A DNA stretch of 64,000 nucleotides from Burkholderia sp. SRS-W-2-2016 (GCF_001931485.1 NZ_MSDV01000024.1:1-64000); one strand, 5' to 3'. Positions 19,585 through 29,575 are shown, counted from the stretch's first letter. Translations and numbers: made by a program. The notes: generated from the sequence alone by a model not told the origin.

Positions 19585-21669
19585 ATGGCAGTGGACTACA
19601 CAACTCACGACGGCGTGGCCGTCATCACGCTGAACAATCCTCCGGTCAACGGCCTCGGGCTGTCGACGCGCGCAGGTATCGTCGACGGGCTCGAGCGCGC
19701 GCAGAACGATCCGGCCGTCAAGGCGATCGTGCTGACCGGTGCGGGCAAAGCCTTCTCGGGCGGCGCCGACATCACCGAATTCAACACCCCGAAGGCGACC
19801 CAGGAGCCGACGCTCGGGACCGTCATTCACGCCGTCGAAAACAGCCCGAAGCCGGTCGTCGCGGCGATTCACAGCGTCGCGATGGGCGGCGGTCTCGAAC
19901 TCGCGCTCGGCGCGCATTACCGGATCGCCGCGCCCGGCGCGCAGATCGCGTTGCCCGAAGTGAAGCTCGGCATCCTGCCGGGCGCCGGCGGCACGCAGCG
20001 TCTGCCGCGCGCGATCGGCCTCGAAGCGGCGCTCAACATGATCGTGTCGGGCGCGCCGGTGCCGTCGGAACAGCTCGCGAAGTCGGGTCTGTTCGATGAA
20101 GTCGTAGAAGGCGATCTGGCCGACGCGGCGCTCGCGTTCGCGCGCAAGGTCGGCGCGAAAACCGGCGCGCATCCGAAGGTCCGCGACCGCAAGATCGAGC
20201 ATCCGAACGCGGCCGGCTTCATCCAGTTCGCGCGCAATACCGTGGCCGGCATCGCGAAGAATTTCCCGGCGCCGCACAAGTGCATCGACGCGGTCGAAGC
20301 GGGCGTGAAGAACGGTTTCGACAGGGGCCTCGCATTCGAGCGCGAATGCTTCCTCGCGCTGGTGCAGACACCGGAGAGCCGCGCGCTGCGTCACGCGTTC
20401 TTCGGTGAGCGCGCGGCCAGCAAGATTCCCGACGTGCCGTCCGATACCCCGGTGCGCGACCTGAAGCAGGTCGGCGTGATCGGCGCGGGCACGATGGGCG
20501 GCGGGATCGCGATGAACTTCCTGAACGCGGGCATTCCGGTCACGCTGCTGGAGACGAAACAGGAAGCGCTCGAGCGCGGCGTCGCGACGATTCGCAAGAA
20601 CTACGAAGCCACCGTGAAGAAGGGCAAGCTCAAGCCCGAAGCGCTCGAACAGCGGATGGCGCTGCTGACGCCGACGCTCTCCTATGACGACCTGAAAGAC
20701 GCCGACCTGATCGTCGAAGCGGTGTTCGAAGAACTCGGCGTGAAGGAGCAGGTGTTCCGCCGTCTGGATGAAGTTGCGAAGCCCGGCGCGATCCTCGCAT
20801 CGAACACGTCGACGCTCGACGTCGACAAGATCGCCGCGTTCACGAAGCGTCCGCAGGATGTGGTCGGCATGCACTTCTTCAGCCCGGCCAACGTGATGAA
20901 GCTGCTCGAAGTGGTGCGCGGCAAGGACACCGCCAAAGACGTGCTCGCGACCGTGATGAAGCTCGCGAAGAAGATTAAAAAGACTGCGGTGGTGTCGGGC
21001 GTGTGCGACGGCTTCATCGGCAACCGGATGATCGAGCAGTACGTGCGTCAGGCGCTCTTCATGCTCGAAGAGGGCGCGCTGCCCGCGCAGGTCGATCGCG
21101 CGATCGAGAAGTTCGGCTTCGCGATGGGCCCGTTCCGGATGAGCGATCTGGCCGGCAACGATATCGGCTGGGCGATCCGCAAGCGCCGCTATGTCGAGCA
21201 TCCGGAGATGCACTATTCGAAGATCGCCGACCGGCTGTGCGAACTGGGGCGCTTCGGTCAGAAGACCGGCGGCGGCTGGTACGACTACAAGGCGGGCGAG
21301 CGCACCGCGTATCCGTCGAAGGTCGTCGACGAGATGATCGGCGAGTTCTCGAAAGAGGCCAATACCGAGCGACGCAAGATCAGCGACGAGGAAATCGTCG
21401 AGCGGCTGGTGTTCGCGCTCGTCAACGAAGGCGCGAAGATTCTCGAGGAAGGGATCGCGTCGAAGGCGTCGGATATCGACATGGTCTATCTGACCGGCTA
21501 CGGCTTCCCGCTCCATCGCGGCGGCCCGATGCTGTACGCGGATACGGTCGGGCTCTACAACGTCGAACGCGCGATTCGCCGCTATGCAGAGCGGCCGAAC
21601 GGCGATGCGTGGAAGCTCGCGCCGGGGATCGCGAAGCTCGCGGCCGAGGGGCGCGGGTTCAACGGCTGA
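19585..21669 (+). CDS. fadB: Multifunctional enoyl-CoA hydratase / 3-hydroxyacyl-CoA dehydrogenase (FadB/FadJ type)
   Basis: The 694-residue protein has an N-terminal crotonase domain (about 1-190, with [13 protein letters not shown] and [14 protein letters not shown] for the oxyanion hole) and a C-terminal 3-hydroxyacyl-CoA dehydrogenase with the NAD motif [17 protein letters not shown] near 295 and the [15 protein letters not shown] segment. It catalyses hydration and oxidation steps of beta-oxidation. I start at 19585, which has GGAGG eight bases upstream; the longer frame to 19522 lacks a ribosome site and conserved sequence. The thiolase follows after 188 bp. Confidence 0.93.
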   Translation: MAVDYTTHDGVAVITLNNPPVNGLGLSTRAGIVDGLERAQNDPAVKAIVLTGAGKAFSGGADITEFNTPKATQEPTLGTVIHAVENSPKPVVAAIHSVAMGGGLELALGAHYRIAAPGAQIALPEVKLGILPGAGGTQRLPRAIGLEAALNMIVSGAPVPSEQLAKSGLFDEVVEGDLADAALAFARKVGAKTGAHPKVRDRKIEHPNAAGFIQFARNTVAGIAKNFPAPHKCIDAVEAGVKNGFDRGLAFERECFLALVQTPESRALRHAFFGERAASKIPDVPSDTPVRDLKQVGVIGAGTMGGGIAMNFLNAGIPVTLLETKQEALERGVATIRKNYEATVKKGKLKPEALEQRMALLTPTLSYDDLKDADLIVEAVFEELGVKEQVFRRLDEVAKPGAILASNTSTLDVDKIAAFTKRPQDVVGMHFFSPANVMKLLEVVRGKDTAKDVLATVMKLAKKIKKTAVVSGVCDGFIGNRMIEQYVRQALFMLEEGALPAQVDRAIEKFGFAMGPFRMSDLAGNDIGWAIRKRRYVEHPEMHYSKIADRLCELGRFGQKTGGGWYDYKAGERTAYPSKVVDEMIGEFSKEANTERRKISDEEIVERLVFALVNEGAKILEEGIASKASDIDMVYLTGYGFPLHRGGPMLYADTVGLYNVERAIRRYAERPNGDAWKLAPGIAKLAAEGRGFNG

Positions 21670-21857
21670 GTGAGCCAGAAAGCGCGCGTGCAGTTGGACC
21701 GGGTCCCTGCACCGCGCGCATTTAAGGACTAAAGCGGCGCGGCTTCGCGCTTACGCTGCAAAAAGGCAGCGGGCCGGCGCGCCGCTAACGATATTCGCGG
21801 GACCGGAATGAGTGCTGAGGCGCTTACTTCCAGTCGGCCGTGACATAGGAGATTTGC

Positions 21858-23036
21858 ATGACTGACGCCGTAATCGTATCCACCGCCCGCACGGGTCTCG
21901 CCAAATCATGGCGCGGCGGTTTCAACATGACGCATGGCGCGACGCTCGGCGGTCACGTGACGCAGGCCGCGGTCGAGCGCGCGAAGCTCGATCCGGCGCG
22001 CATCGAGGACGTGATCATGGGCTGCGCGAATCCGGAAGGCGCGACGGGCGGCAATATCGCGCGTCAGATCGCGCTGCGCGCGGGTCTGCCGGTCAGCGTG
22101 CCGGGCATGACCGTGAACCGCTTCTGTTCGTCCGGGCTGCAAACCATTGCACTGGCCGCGCAACGGGTGATCGCCGGTGAAGGCGACGTTTATGTCGCGG
22201 GCGGGGTCGAGTCGATCTCGTGCGTGCAGAACGAGATGAACCGCCACATGATGACCGACGGCTGGCTCAACCAGCACAAGCCGGAAATCTACTGGTCGAT
22301 GCTGCAAACCGCCGAGAACGTCGCGAAGCGCTACTCGATCTCGAAGGAGCGCCAGGACGAATACGGCGTGCGCTCGCAGCAGCGCGCGGCCGCCGCGCTC
22401 GAAGCCGGCAGGTTCAAGGACGAGATCGTGCCGCTGACGGTGCTCGCCGGTGTCGCCGACAAGGCGAGCGGACGCCTCTTCACGAAGGAAGTGACGGTCA
22501 GTAGCGACGAAGGGATTCGCGCCGACACCACGCTCGAAGGCGTCGCGAAGATTCGCACCGCGCTGCCCGGCGGCGTGATCACCGCGGGCAATGCGAGCCA
22601 GTTTTCGGATGGCGCGTCGGCCTGCGTGGTGATGAACGCGACCCAGGCCGAACGCGAAGGCCTGCAACCGCTCGGTATTTTCCGCGGCTTCGCGGTGGCC
22701 GGCTGCGAGCCGGACGAGATGGGCATCGGCCCGGTGTTCGCGGTGCCGAAGCTGCTGCAGAAGGCCGGTCTGAAGGTCGACGACATCGGCCTGTGGGAGC
22801 TGAACGAAGCGTTCGCGGTGCAGGTGCTGTATTGCGCGGACACGCTCGGCATTCCGCACGACCGCCTGAACGTGAACGGCGGCGCGATCGCGGTCGGCCA
22901 TCCGTATGGCGTGTCGGGCGCGCGGCTGGTCGGCCATGCGCTGATCGAAGGCAAGCGGCGCGGCGTGAAGTACGTCGTCGTGACGATGTGTATCGGCGGC
23001 GGGCAGGGCGCGGCGGGCTTGTTCGAGATCGCGTGA
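21858..23036 (+). CDS. Acetyl-CoA acyltransferase (thiolase)
   Basis: A 392-residue thiolase with the acyl-accepting cysteine at 90 (NRFCSSGLQ), the active-site histidine at 348 ([10 protein letters not shown]) and the second cysteine at 378 (CIGGGQG). Sequence features fit a degradative FadA-like enzyme that splits 3-ketoacyl-CoA; a biosynthetic PhaA role is less likely given the fadB-like gene before it. AGGAG at 21846-21850 is a good ribosome site. It ends before a strong hairpin at 23093. Confidence 0.93.
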   Translation: MTDAVIVSTARTGLAKSWRGGFNMTHGATLGGHVTQAAVERAKLDPARIEDVIMGCANPEGATGGNIARQIALRAGLPVSVPGMTVNRFCSSGLQTIALAAQRVIAGEGDVYVAGGVESISCVQNEMNRHMMTDGWLNQHKPEIYWSMLQTAENVAKRYSISKERQDEYGVRSQQRAAAALEAGRFKDEIVPLTVLAGVADKASGRLFTKEVTVSSDEGIRADTTLEGVAKIRTALPGGVITAGNASQFSDGASACVVMNATQAEREGLQPLGIFRGFAVAGCEPDEMGIGPVFAVPKLLQKAGLKVDDIGLWELNEAFAVQVLYCADTLGIPHDRLNVNGGAIAVGHPYGVSGARLVGHALIEGKRRGVKYVVVTMCIGGGQGAAGLFEIA

Positions 23037-23057
23037 CGCGGGTGCTGATGCGGTAAT

Positions 23058-23077
23058 GCGTTTGCGCGTTTGCGTTT
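23058..23077 (+). repeat. Three GCGTTT units after the thiolase gene
   Basis: GCGTTT occurs at 23058, 23066 and 23072, about 20 bp past the thiolase stop codon. Short and simple, but it follows the pattern seen at other gene ends in the window. Confidence 0.6.
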
Positions 23078-23092
23078 GTCTGTGCAGTAGCG

Positions 23093-23145
23093 GGCGCCGT
23101 GGGTTCGGCAAGTGGTAAGGACGGACCCGCGGCGCCGGTTTTTTA
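23093..23145 (+). terminator. Terminator after the thiolase gene
   Basis: A long imperfect hairpin: GGCGCCGTGGGTTC from 23093 pairs with GGACCCGCGGCGCC ending at 23136, with a loop of about 16 nt, followed by GG and six T. It also separates the convergent lipoprotein gene that ends at 23160. Confidence 0.7.
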
Positions 23146-23159
23146 TCTGGCGGCAACGT

Positions 23160-23666
23160 TTATCGTGTTGCCATACCCGGCAGGCTCAGCGTGCCCTGAT
23201 CGACGAAGCGGGTCGTGCCGCCGATACCGGCGCCGGCGAGTTTGCCGCGCAGCAGGTACGGCACCTGGCCGGACTGGGTGGCGCCCGCGAACGCGAACGC
23301 CTGGCGGACCGCGGCCATCGCGGGGACGGTCAGCGGCACGCTGACGACGGTTTCACCGAAGCGCGGCACGGTACCGGCCTGATCGCTGACGCCGCTCGCG
23401 AACGGCTTGCCGTTCAGTTCGAGATCGAGCGAGATGCCGGAGAACGTCAGCGTGGTGTCGTTCGGGTTCTGCACGCGCAGCTTCAGGTTGAAGCGCATTT
23501 CGAAGCCTTCGCCGGGCAGCGGTTCGATGCCGGCGACGTTCACGCGTAATGGATCGCCGCCGAGCAGGCCGGCGCAACCGGTGAGTGTCAGGGTGGCGAT
23601 GGCCATGACGAAAATGCGCAGCAGCGCGGAACGAGGCCTGCAAAGCAGCATGCGTAACGAGAACAT
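23160..23666 (-). CDS. LEA-type (Water Stress and Hypersensitive response) lipoprotein
   Basis: A 168-residue lipoprotein. A basic N-region and hydrophobic stretch end in the lipobox LTGC (cysteine near residue 30). The mature part is a LEA_2/WHy beta-sandwich: KLRVQNPNDTTLTFSGISLDLELNGKP is the hallmark NPN strand region (key residues N-P-N). Bacterial members are poorly known and are associated with desiccation or envelope stress. I use the ATG at 23666 rather than the GTG at 23675, which has no ribosome site. It probably forms a single-gene unit. Confidence 0.78.
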   Translation of the reverse strand: MFSLRMLLCRPRSALLRIFVMAIATLTLTGCAGLLGGDPLRVNVAGIEPLPGEGFEMRFNLKLRVQNPNDTTLTFSGISLDLELNGKPFASGVSDQAGTVPRFGETVVSVPLTVPAMAAVRQAFAFAGATQSGQVPYLLRGKLAGAGIGGTTRFVDQGTLSLPGMATR

Positions 23667-23771
23667 GACCGGCACCTGAAAGAAGGAAGCGGACAGTGAG
23701 CGAGGTGGTTACGCATTCTAACCGGCGCAGCGGCGGCGGTTTCGTGAGACGGCGATGATGAGCGCGACGGC

Positions 23772-24146
23772 TCAGGCGACGCGCCGCAACTGTCGAGCAA
23801 CGAAGCTCGCGACGCCCGGAACGGCACGGCGAATGAGCGCGCGCACAGCGCTCGTGCCGGTCGATGCCGGTGCGACCCGAAGCGTGGCGCCGGCACGCGG
23901 CGCACGGATCGTCACGACGCCATGTTGGCCGATCACGAACTGCTCGCCTTCGTGGACGGTAATCGATGTGACCGGTGCAGCGCTACCGAGCCACGCAAGC
24001 GAGTGGTCGCGAAAGCAGAGTTCCAGGTCACCTTCGACGGCCACGATGGCCGTGCCGGCACGCAGATCGACAAGCGTCGACTGGCCGCGAGCAACGCGTA
24101 ACGCGCCAGGATCGGATGGGAACACGGCGGAGTGCGAGCGAGTCAC
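23772..24146 (-). CDS. DUF2917 domain protein
   Basis: A small cytoplasmic protein of 124 residues (135 if the upstream GTG at 24179 is used). It has the DUF2917 pattern: RVARGQSTLVDLRAG followed by a short cupin-like beta fold with the typical W (SLAWLG) and a basic, Arg-rich C-terminus. No function is known for the family. I favour the GTG at 24146 because AAGGAA lies just before it. It diverges from a MocR-type regulator, an arrangement I expect in Burkholderiaceae, which suggests the regulator may control it. Confidence 0.7.
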   Translation of the reverse strand: MTRSHSAVFPSDPGALRVARGQSTLVDLRAGTAIVAVEGDLELCFRDHSLAWLGSAAPVTSITVHEGEQFVIGQHGVVTIRAPRAGATLRVAPASTGTSAVRALIRRAVPGVASFVARQLRRVA

Positions 24147-24324
24147 GATGGTTTCCTTCGAATCGTTTTCCTGCTGCACAGCTTATTGAGTTCGTTCACG
24201 TGAAAACAGCGACAAGCATCGACAATCTGAAGCGCTACAGCGACGCATTCGGACCCGCTGTATCGGTCGCCATCGTGCCGATCTGTATCTGTTGTCGCGC
24301 GTCGACTGTGCGCACCATCGACGC

Positions 24325-25827
24325 ATGGACGACCTGACCTTCGAGCGGCGCGACGCGCGCGCTACCCCCTTACCGGACGGCCAGCCGCTTTACCGGCAAC
24401 TGGCCGATCACTATCGCCGCGCGATCGGCAACGGCGTGCTGCGCGTGGGCGATCGCATGCCGTCGATGCGCGCATTCATGCAGCGCCACAACGTGAGTCT
24501 CGCGACGGCGACCGAAAGCTATCGCGTGCTCGAACGCGCGGCGCTGATCGAAGCGCGGCCGCGGTCGGGCTATTTCGTGCGTGTGCCGCCGGCGGCGCTG
24601 CCGGCCGCGGTCGAACCGGATCCGGCACAGTTGCCGGGCGAAGCGCAGTTCGTCGGGATTCACGCGGCGATTTCGGCGATCGTGTCGAAATTCCAGCGCT
24701 TCCCGCAGGCGCTCAATCTCGGCGGCGCGACCGCGTGCCCCGAACTCTATCCGACCGATGCTTTGCGCCAGGCCGCGATACGCGCGTTGCGGCGCGAGCC
24801 GACGCTGCTGACTTCGGCCGGTCCCGACCTCGGCGATCCCGCGTTGCGCGCGGTCATTGCGCGGCGCGCGCTCGACGGCGGCATCGAGATCGGCGCGGAC
24901 GAAATCATCATGACGCACGGCGGCATCGAAGCGGTGAACCTCGCGCTGCGCGCGGTGACCCAGCCGGGCGACACTGTCGCGGTCGAATCGCCGTGTTTTT
25001 TCGGCTTGCTGCAGGTGCTCGAAAGCCTCGGACTGCGCGCGCTCGAAATCCCGACGAGTCCGAGCACGGGTCTCGCGGTCGACGCACTGAGCTTTGCGCT
25101 GCAGCACCATCCCGGCATCAAGGCTGTGGTCGTGGTGCCGAATCTGCAGAATCCGCTCGGCAGCGTAATGCCCGACGCGCACAAGGCGGCTCTCGTCGGG
25201 CTGTGCTCGCGCGCCGGCGTGGCGCTGATCGAGGACGATCCGTATCGCGAACTGGTCGACGACGAACCCGCGCCGCGATCGCTGAAGGCGTGGGACACGG
25301 ACGGCACGGTGATTCATTGCACGTCGTTCAACAAGACGCTCGCGCCGGGCATGCGGATCGGCTGGATCAACGGTGGACGCTGGCATCCGCGCGTGCGGAT
25401 GCTGAAGTTCGCGCAGTCGCGTCACAACGAACAGCTGTCGCAGGTCGTGCTGGCAGGTTTTCTGGAGACGGGCGCCTACGCGCGACATCTGCGGCGCTTG
25501 CGCGACAGCCTGCGGTGTCAGCGCGAACGCATGGCGCTGGCGATTGCCGCGGCGTTTCCCGAGGGCACGCGCTTTACGCCGCCGCGCGGCGGACTGTTTT
25601 TCTGGATCGAGTTGCCGCGCGGGTTGTCGTCGGCGGCATTATTCGACGCCGCGCTGGACGACGGCATCCGCATCATGCCCGGGACCGTGTTTTCGAACAC
25701 CGGGCGCTTCGATCATTTCATCCGGCTCAGTTGCCCGAGCACCGACCTCGAATGGCTCGACGACGCGGCGCGTCGAGTGGGGCGCCTTGCCAGGCGGATG
25801 AGCGGGCATGGCGGGGCCGATGCATGA
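24325..25827 (+). CDS. MocR/PdxR-type GntR regulator with aminotransferase domain
   Basis: A 500-residue regulator. The N-terminal GntR winged helix (about 20-90: PLYRQLADHYRRAIGNGVL, then LPSMR-like GDRMPSMRAFMQ) is joined to a full fold-type I aminotransferase domain. The PLP lysine is at about 337 in SFNKTLAPGMRIGW. MocR proteins sense PLP or amino-acid derivatives and control neighbouring genes. The start at 24325 follows the general position of the helix; a frame open to 24292 adds only 11 residues. It diverges from the DUF2917 gene over about 180 bp that should contain its operator. Confidence 0.88.
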   Translation: MDDLTFERRDARATPLPDGQPLYRQLADHYRRAIGNGVLRVGDRMPSMRAFMQRHNVSLATATESYRVLERAALIEARPRSGYFVRVPPAALPAAVEPDPAQLPGEAQFVGIHAAISAIVSKFQRFPQALNLGGATACPELYPTDALRQAAIRALRREPTLLTSAGPDLGDPALRAVIARRALDGGIEIGADEIIMTHGGIEAVNLALRAVTQPGDTVAVESPCFFGLLQVLESLGLRALEIPTSPSTGLAVDALSFALQHHPGIKAVVVVPNLQNPLGSVMPDAHKAALVGLCSRAGVALIEDDPYRELVDDEPAPRSLKAWDTDGTVIHCTSFNKTLAPGMRIGWINGGRWHPRVRMLKFAQSRHNEQLSQVVLAGFLETGAYARHLRRLRDSLRCQRERMALAIAAAFPEGTRFTPPRGGLFFWIELPRGLSSAALFDAALDDGIRIMPGTVFSNTGRFDHFIRLSCPSTDLEWLDDAARRVGRLARRMSGHGGADA

Positions 25828-25942
25828 CAGCGATAGCAGGTATCATTTTTGGCTGTGCGCTTCACGCCGCGATCTGCGCAGCGGCCTGCGCAAAAAGCGA
25901 GCGCGCGACCGACGTTGCCGCCCATCAATTCCGAACACCGCA

Positions 25943-26431
25943 ATGACCGACCCAACTTCCCCCGCAAAAACAGTCCCCCCCGTGCTCCCCGAAAGCCCGT
26001 TCGTCGACCGTCTCGGCGCGCAGCTTCTGTCCGCCGCCGACGGCGTCAGCGAAGTGGTGCTGCCGTTGCAGCACGATCACATGAACACGTGGGACGTCGC
26101 GCACGGCGGCGTCACGATGACGCTCGCCGACATCGCGCTGGCGATGGCCGCGCGCAGTCTTGCCGGCGACGGCGTCGGCGTCGTCACCGTCGAGATGAAA
26201 GTCAACTTCATGCAGCCGGGCCGCGGCGAGTTGCGCGCAAGCGGCCGCGTGCTGCATCGCTCGACGACGATGGCCTATTGCGAAGGCGAGATTCGCGACA
26301 GCGAAGGCCACTTCGTCGCCAAGGCGCTCGGCACCTTCAAATACATGCGCCGCCTCGCGGTGGGCCGCGACGTCGCGCGCCAGCGTCTGCGTACCGACCC
26401 CGGCGCGAAGCCCGGTCCGAGCGACGGCTGA
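25943..26431 (+). CDS. PaaI-type hotdog thioesterase
   Basis: A 162-residue hotdog-fold thioesterase. The motif AHGGVTMTLADIALAMAAR holds the conserved HGG and the helix with the catalytic Asp, and TVEMKVNFMQPGRGELRASG is the central strand region. It would hydrolyse an acyl- or aryl-CoA. I start at the ATG 25943; the frame is open further upstream but the added 45 residues are basic and not conserved. It begins a row of four metabolic genes on the plus strand. Confidence 0.85.
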   Translation: MTDPTSPAKTVPPVLPESPFVDRLGAQLLSAADGVSEVVLPLQHDHMNTWDVAHGGVTMTLADIALAMAARSLAGDGVGVVTVEMKVNFMQPGRGELRASGRVLHRSTTMAYCEGEIRDSEGHFVAKALGTFKYMRRLAVGRDVARQRLRTDPGAKPGPSDG

Positions 26432-26513
26432 GCGTCCGTATCTCAGCATCTGAACACCAGACGCGGTTCACCCCCGACCCGCGTCGCCCCCATCAACCCA
26501 AGGAGACGACCCG

Positions 26514-27512
26514 ATGAGCCAGATCAACCGCCAACTGCTGCTGGTTTCGCGTCCGCAAGGCGCGGTCACGCCCGATAACTTCAAGCTCGTCGAAACGCCG
26601 CTCGCGCCGCTCGCCGACGGCGAAGTGCGGGTGCGCAACCACTACCTGTCGCTCGATCCGTATATGCGCGGCCGCATGAACGACAGCAAGTCGTACGCGG
26701 CGCCGCAGCCGCTGAACGAAGTGATGATCGGCGGCACGGTCGGCGAAGTGGTCGAGTCGAGGAATCCGAAGTTCGCGGTCGGCGACAAGGTCGTCGCGAT
26801 GTTCGGCTGGCAGGAGTACGGCACCTCGAACGGCGCCGGCATCCAGAAGGTCGACGACACCCACGTGCCGCTGTCCGCGTATCTCGGTCCGGTCGGCATG
26901 CCGGGCGTCACCGCGTGGTACGGGCTGAACCGCATCATCGCGCCGAAGGCCGGCGAGACCGTGGTGGTCAGCGCGGCGAGCGGCGCGGTCGGTAGCGTGG
27001 TCGGCCAGCTCGCGAAAGCGGCCGGCGCGCGCGCGGTCGGTATCGCGGGCGGTGCGGACAAGTGCCGCTACGTGATCGACACGCTCGGCTTCGACGCCTG
27101 CGTCGACTACAAGGCCGGCAACCTGTACCAGGACCTGAAGGCGGCGACGCCGGATGGCGTGGACGGCTGCTTCGAGAACGTCGGCGGCGAGGTGCTCGAC
27201 GCGACGTTCGCGCGGATGAACGCGTTCGGGCGCATCGCGCTGTGCGGTTTTATCGCCGGCTACGACGGTCAGCCGCTGCCGCTCAAAAATCCCGCGCTGA
27301 TGCTCACGCAGCGGCTGCTGGTGCAGGGCTTTATCGTCAGCGAACATATGGAAGTGTGGCCGGATGCGCTCAAGCAGCTCGGCACGCTGGTCGCGCAGCA
27401 GAAGCTGCAGTATCGCGAGACCATCGCGCAAGGGCTCGAGTCCGCGCCGGAAGCGTTCATGGGGCTGCTGAAGGGCAAGAACTTCGGCAAGCAGCTGGTC
27501 AAGCTGATCTGA
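26514..27512 (+). CDS. NADP-dependent zinc-less medium-chain oxidoreductase (CurA/YncB type)
   Basis: A 332-residue reductase of the leukotriene B4 dehydrogenase/CurA group. The N-terminal RVRNHYLSLDPYMRGRM is the family signature, and the NADP-binding motif is VVVSAASGAVGSVVGQLAK near 145-163. Members reduce the double bond of enones or 2-alkenals. AAGGAG lies 9 bases before the ATG. It is followed by an SDR gene after 59 bp, probably in one transcript with the thioesterase before it. Confidence 0.92.
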   Translation: MSQINRQLLLVSRPQGAVTPDNFKLVETPLAPLADGEVRVRNHYLSLDPYMRGRMNDSKSYAAPQPLNEVMIGGTVGEVVESRNPKFAVGDKVVAMFGWQEYGTSNGAGIQKVDDTHVPLSAYLGPVGMPGVTAWYGLNRIIAPKAGETVVVSAASGAVGSVVGQLAKAAGARAVGIAGGADKCRYVIDTLGFDACVDYKAGNLYQDLKAATPDGVDGCFENVGGEVLDATFARMNAFGRIALCGFIAGYDGQPLPLKNPALMLTQRLLVQGFIVSEHMEVWPDALKQLGTLVAQQKLQYRETIAQGLESAPEAFMGLLKGKNFGKQLVKLI

Positions 27513-27571
27513 TCGGCGCGTCGACTTCGCTACCACAACGGCACACCGCCACTGAACCGGGGATTGGAAAA

Positions 27572-28462
27572 ATGACGTTTGAATTTGCAGGCAAGGTGGC
27601 GGTGATCACCGGCGCGGGCAGCGGCTTCGGCCGCGCGTTCGCGCACAAGGGCGCGGCGCTCGGCATGAAGCTGGTGCTGGCCGATGTCGATGCGCAAGAA
27701 CTCGCGCGCACCGTCGACGGATTGCGCGCGGCCGGCGCCGACGCGATCGGCGTGCCGACCGACGTATCGAACGCCGCCCAGGTCGAAGCGCTCGCGCAGG
27801 CCGCGCTCGATGCGTTCGGCAAGGTGCATCTGCTGTTTAACAACGCGGGCGTCGGCACCGGCGGCCTGTTGTGGGAAAGCTCGGCGAACGACTGGTCGTG
27901 GGTGTTCGGCGTCAACGTGATGGGCGTCGCGCACGGCGTGCGGGTGTTCACGCCGATCATGCTCGCGCAGAACGAGCCCGCGCATATCGTCAACACGGCG
28001 TCGGTCGCGGGGCTGTTGTCGCCGCCGGCGATGGGCATCTACAACGCGTCGAAGCACGCGGTGGTGTCGTTGACCGAGACGCTTTATCAGGATCTGAAGC
28101 TCGCGCAGGCGCAGAGCACGGACGGCGCGCAGGTCGGCTGCTCGTTGCTGTGTCCGGCCTTCGTGCCGACCGGCATCGCCGATGCCGAGCGCGCGCGTCC
28201 GGACGACCTGCGCAACGCGGGCCGGCCGACGCGCTCGCAAATCGCCGCCGGCAAGCAGTTGCAGCGCGCGGTGCAGTCGGGCCGCCTCACCGCCGACGAC
28301 GTCGCGAACCTCACGTTCGACGCGATCGCCGCGCGGCGTTTCTATATCATCACGCATCCGGGCATCATGGCGACCGTGAAGCTGCGCCACGACGACATCG
28401 AGCAGTTGCGCGAGCCGTCCGATCCGATGTCGCTGAAACCCGAAGTGAAGGGCGCGGAGTAG
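27572..28462 (+). CDS. Short-chain dehydrogenase/reductase
   Basis: A 296-residue classical SDR. TGAGSGFGRAF (about 13-23) is the cofactor motif, NNAG and the catalytic YNASK with an upstream Ser (NTASVAG) complete the active site. The C-terminal tail is longer than in minimal SDRs and contains LTFDAIAARRFYIITHP, as in the group of about 300 residues common in actinobacteria and Burkholderia. The substrate is unknown. GGGATTGGAAAA precedes the chosen ATG; the frame runs far upstream inside the previous gene and should not be used. Confidence 0.9.
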   Translation: MTFEFAGKVAVITGAGSGFGRAFAHKGAALGMKLVLADVDAQELARTVDGLRAAGADAIGVPTDVSNAAQVEALAQAALDAFGKVHLLFNNAGVGTGGLLWESSANDWSWVFGVNVMGVAHGVRVFTPIMLAQNEPAHIVNTASVAGLLSPPAMGIYNASKHAVVSLTETLYQDLKLAQAQSTDGAQVGCSLLCPAFVPTGIADAERARPDDLRNAGRPTRSQIAAGKQLQRAVQSGRLTADDVANLTFDAIAARRFYIITHPGIMATVKLRHDDIEQLREPSDPMSLKPEVKGAE

Positions 28463-28567
28463 CCGCCGGTCGCCGGGTATTTGAACCGGCATCGCGCGCG
28501 GCCCTACGTTCGTTGTTATCCAAACCGGGGCGTTCGAGCGCGGCGCGGATTGCCACGCGTGCCAGAT

Positions 28568-28613
28568 CGCCTCACCACACGCCTCACATCACGCCTCACA
28601 GATCACGCCTCAC
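28568..28613 (+). repeat. Four CGCCTCAC units directly before the esterase gene
   Basis: CGCCTCAC occurs at 28568, 28580, 28592 and 28606 (periods 12, 12 and 14); the last copy ends two bases before the ATG at 28616. They occupy the place where a ribosome site would be, and none is visible. Confidence 0.85.
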
Positions 28614-28615
28614 AC

Positions 28616-29575
28616 ATGCCGTTGAATCCGAAGATCGAGCAGGTGCTCGACATGATCGCGCGGGCCCGGCGCCCGCAGTATCACGAGATGAGCGCGCAAG
28701 CGGCGCGCGCATCGTATGAAAAAAGCGCGCCGATCCTCGAGATCGCGAGCGCGCCGATGTTTTCTATCGAAGACCTGCGGGTGCCGACCCGCGACGGCGC
28801 GACGATCCGCGCGCGCCTCTACTGTCCGGTCGAGCCGAACTGGGCCGAACCGCTGCCGGCCTTCGTCTACTACCACGGCGGCGGCTTCACGGTCGGCAGC
28901 GTCGATACGCACGACGCGTTGTGCCGGATGTTCGCGCGCGACGGCCGCTGCGCGGTGCTGTCGGTCGATTACCGGCTCGCGCCCGAGCACAAATTTCCGA
29001 CCGCGGTCGACGACTCATTCGACGCGCTCAGCTGGCTGCACGCGCACGCGGCCGAATTCGGTATCGATGCGGAGCGGCTAGCGGTCGGCGGCGATAGCGC
29101 GGGCGGCACGCTGGCGACGGTCTGCGCGGTGCTCGCGCGCGACGCCGGTATCGCGCTCGCGCTGCAATTGCTGATCTATCCGGGCACGACCGGCCATCAG
29201 CAGACCGACTCGCATTCGCGGCTCGCGAACGGTTTTCTGCTGTCGGGCGACACGATCCAGTGGTTCTTCGAGCAATACCTGCGCGACAGCCGCGATCGCG
29301 ACGACTGGCGCTTCGCGCCGCTCGACGGCGTGAGCGGCGCGCCCGATTTCGAAGGCATCGCGCCCGCATGGATCGCGACCGCCGAATACGATCCGCTCAG
29401 CGACGAGGGCGACGCGTATGCGGACAAGCTGCGCGCGCTCGGCAACCGGGTCACGCTGAAGCGCTACCCGGGGATGATTCACGAGTTCTTCAAGATGGGC
29501 GGCTATGTGCCGGACGTTGCGCAAGCGCACGCGGATGCCGCGGCGGCGTTGCGCGCGGCGTTTGGGATTGACTGA
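28616..29575 (+). CDS. Alpha/beta hydrolase, hormone-sensitive-lipase (family IV) esterase
   Basis: A 319-residue esterase with the HGGG oxyanion motif at 87-90, the nucleophile Ser161 in GDSAGG, and likely Asp and His near 259 (AEYDPLSDEG) and 288 (IHEFF). Family IV enzymes cleave short acyl esters. The start at 28616 was chosen because the conserved MPLNPKIEQVLDMI start region fits homologs of this type. The leader is built of four 8-bp repeats and lacks a ribosome site. It closes the thioesterase-oxidoreductase-SDR-esterase row. Confidence 0.92.
   Translation: MPLNPKIEQVLDMIARARRPQYHEMSAQAARASYEKSAPILEIASAPMFSIEDLRVPTRDGATIRARLYCPVEPNWAEPLPAFVYYHGGGFTVGSVDTHDALCRMFARDGRCAVLSVDYRLAPEHKFPTAVDDSFDALSWLHAHAAEFGIDAERLAVGGDSAGGTLATVCAVLARDAGIALALQLLIYPGTTGHQQTDSHSRLANGFLLSGDTIQWFFEQYLRDSRDRDDWRFAPLDGVSGAPDFEGIAPAWIATAEYDPLSDEGDAYADKLRALGNRVTLKRYPGMIHEFFKMGGYVPDVAQAHADAAAALRAAFGID

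Noticed and set aside
27062..27571. Upstream extension of the SDR frame
   Set aside because: It overlaps almost the whole second half of the oxidoreductase gene in another frame; conserved SDR sequence starts at 27572.
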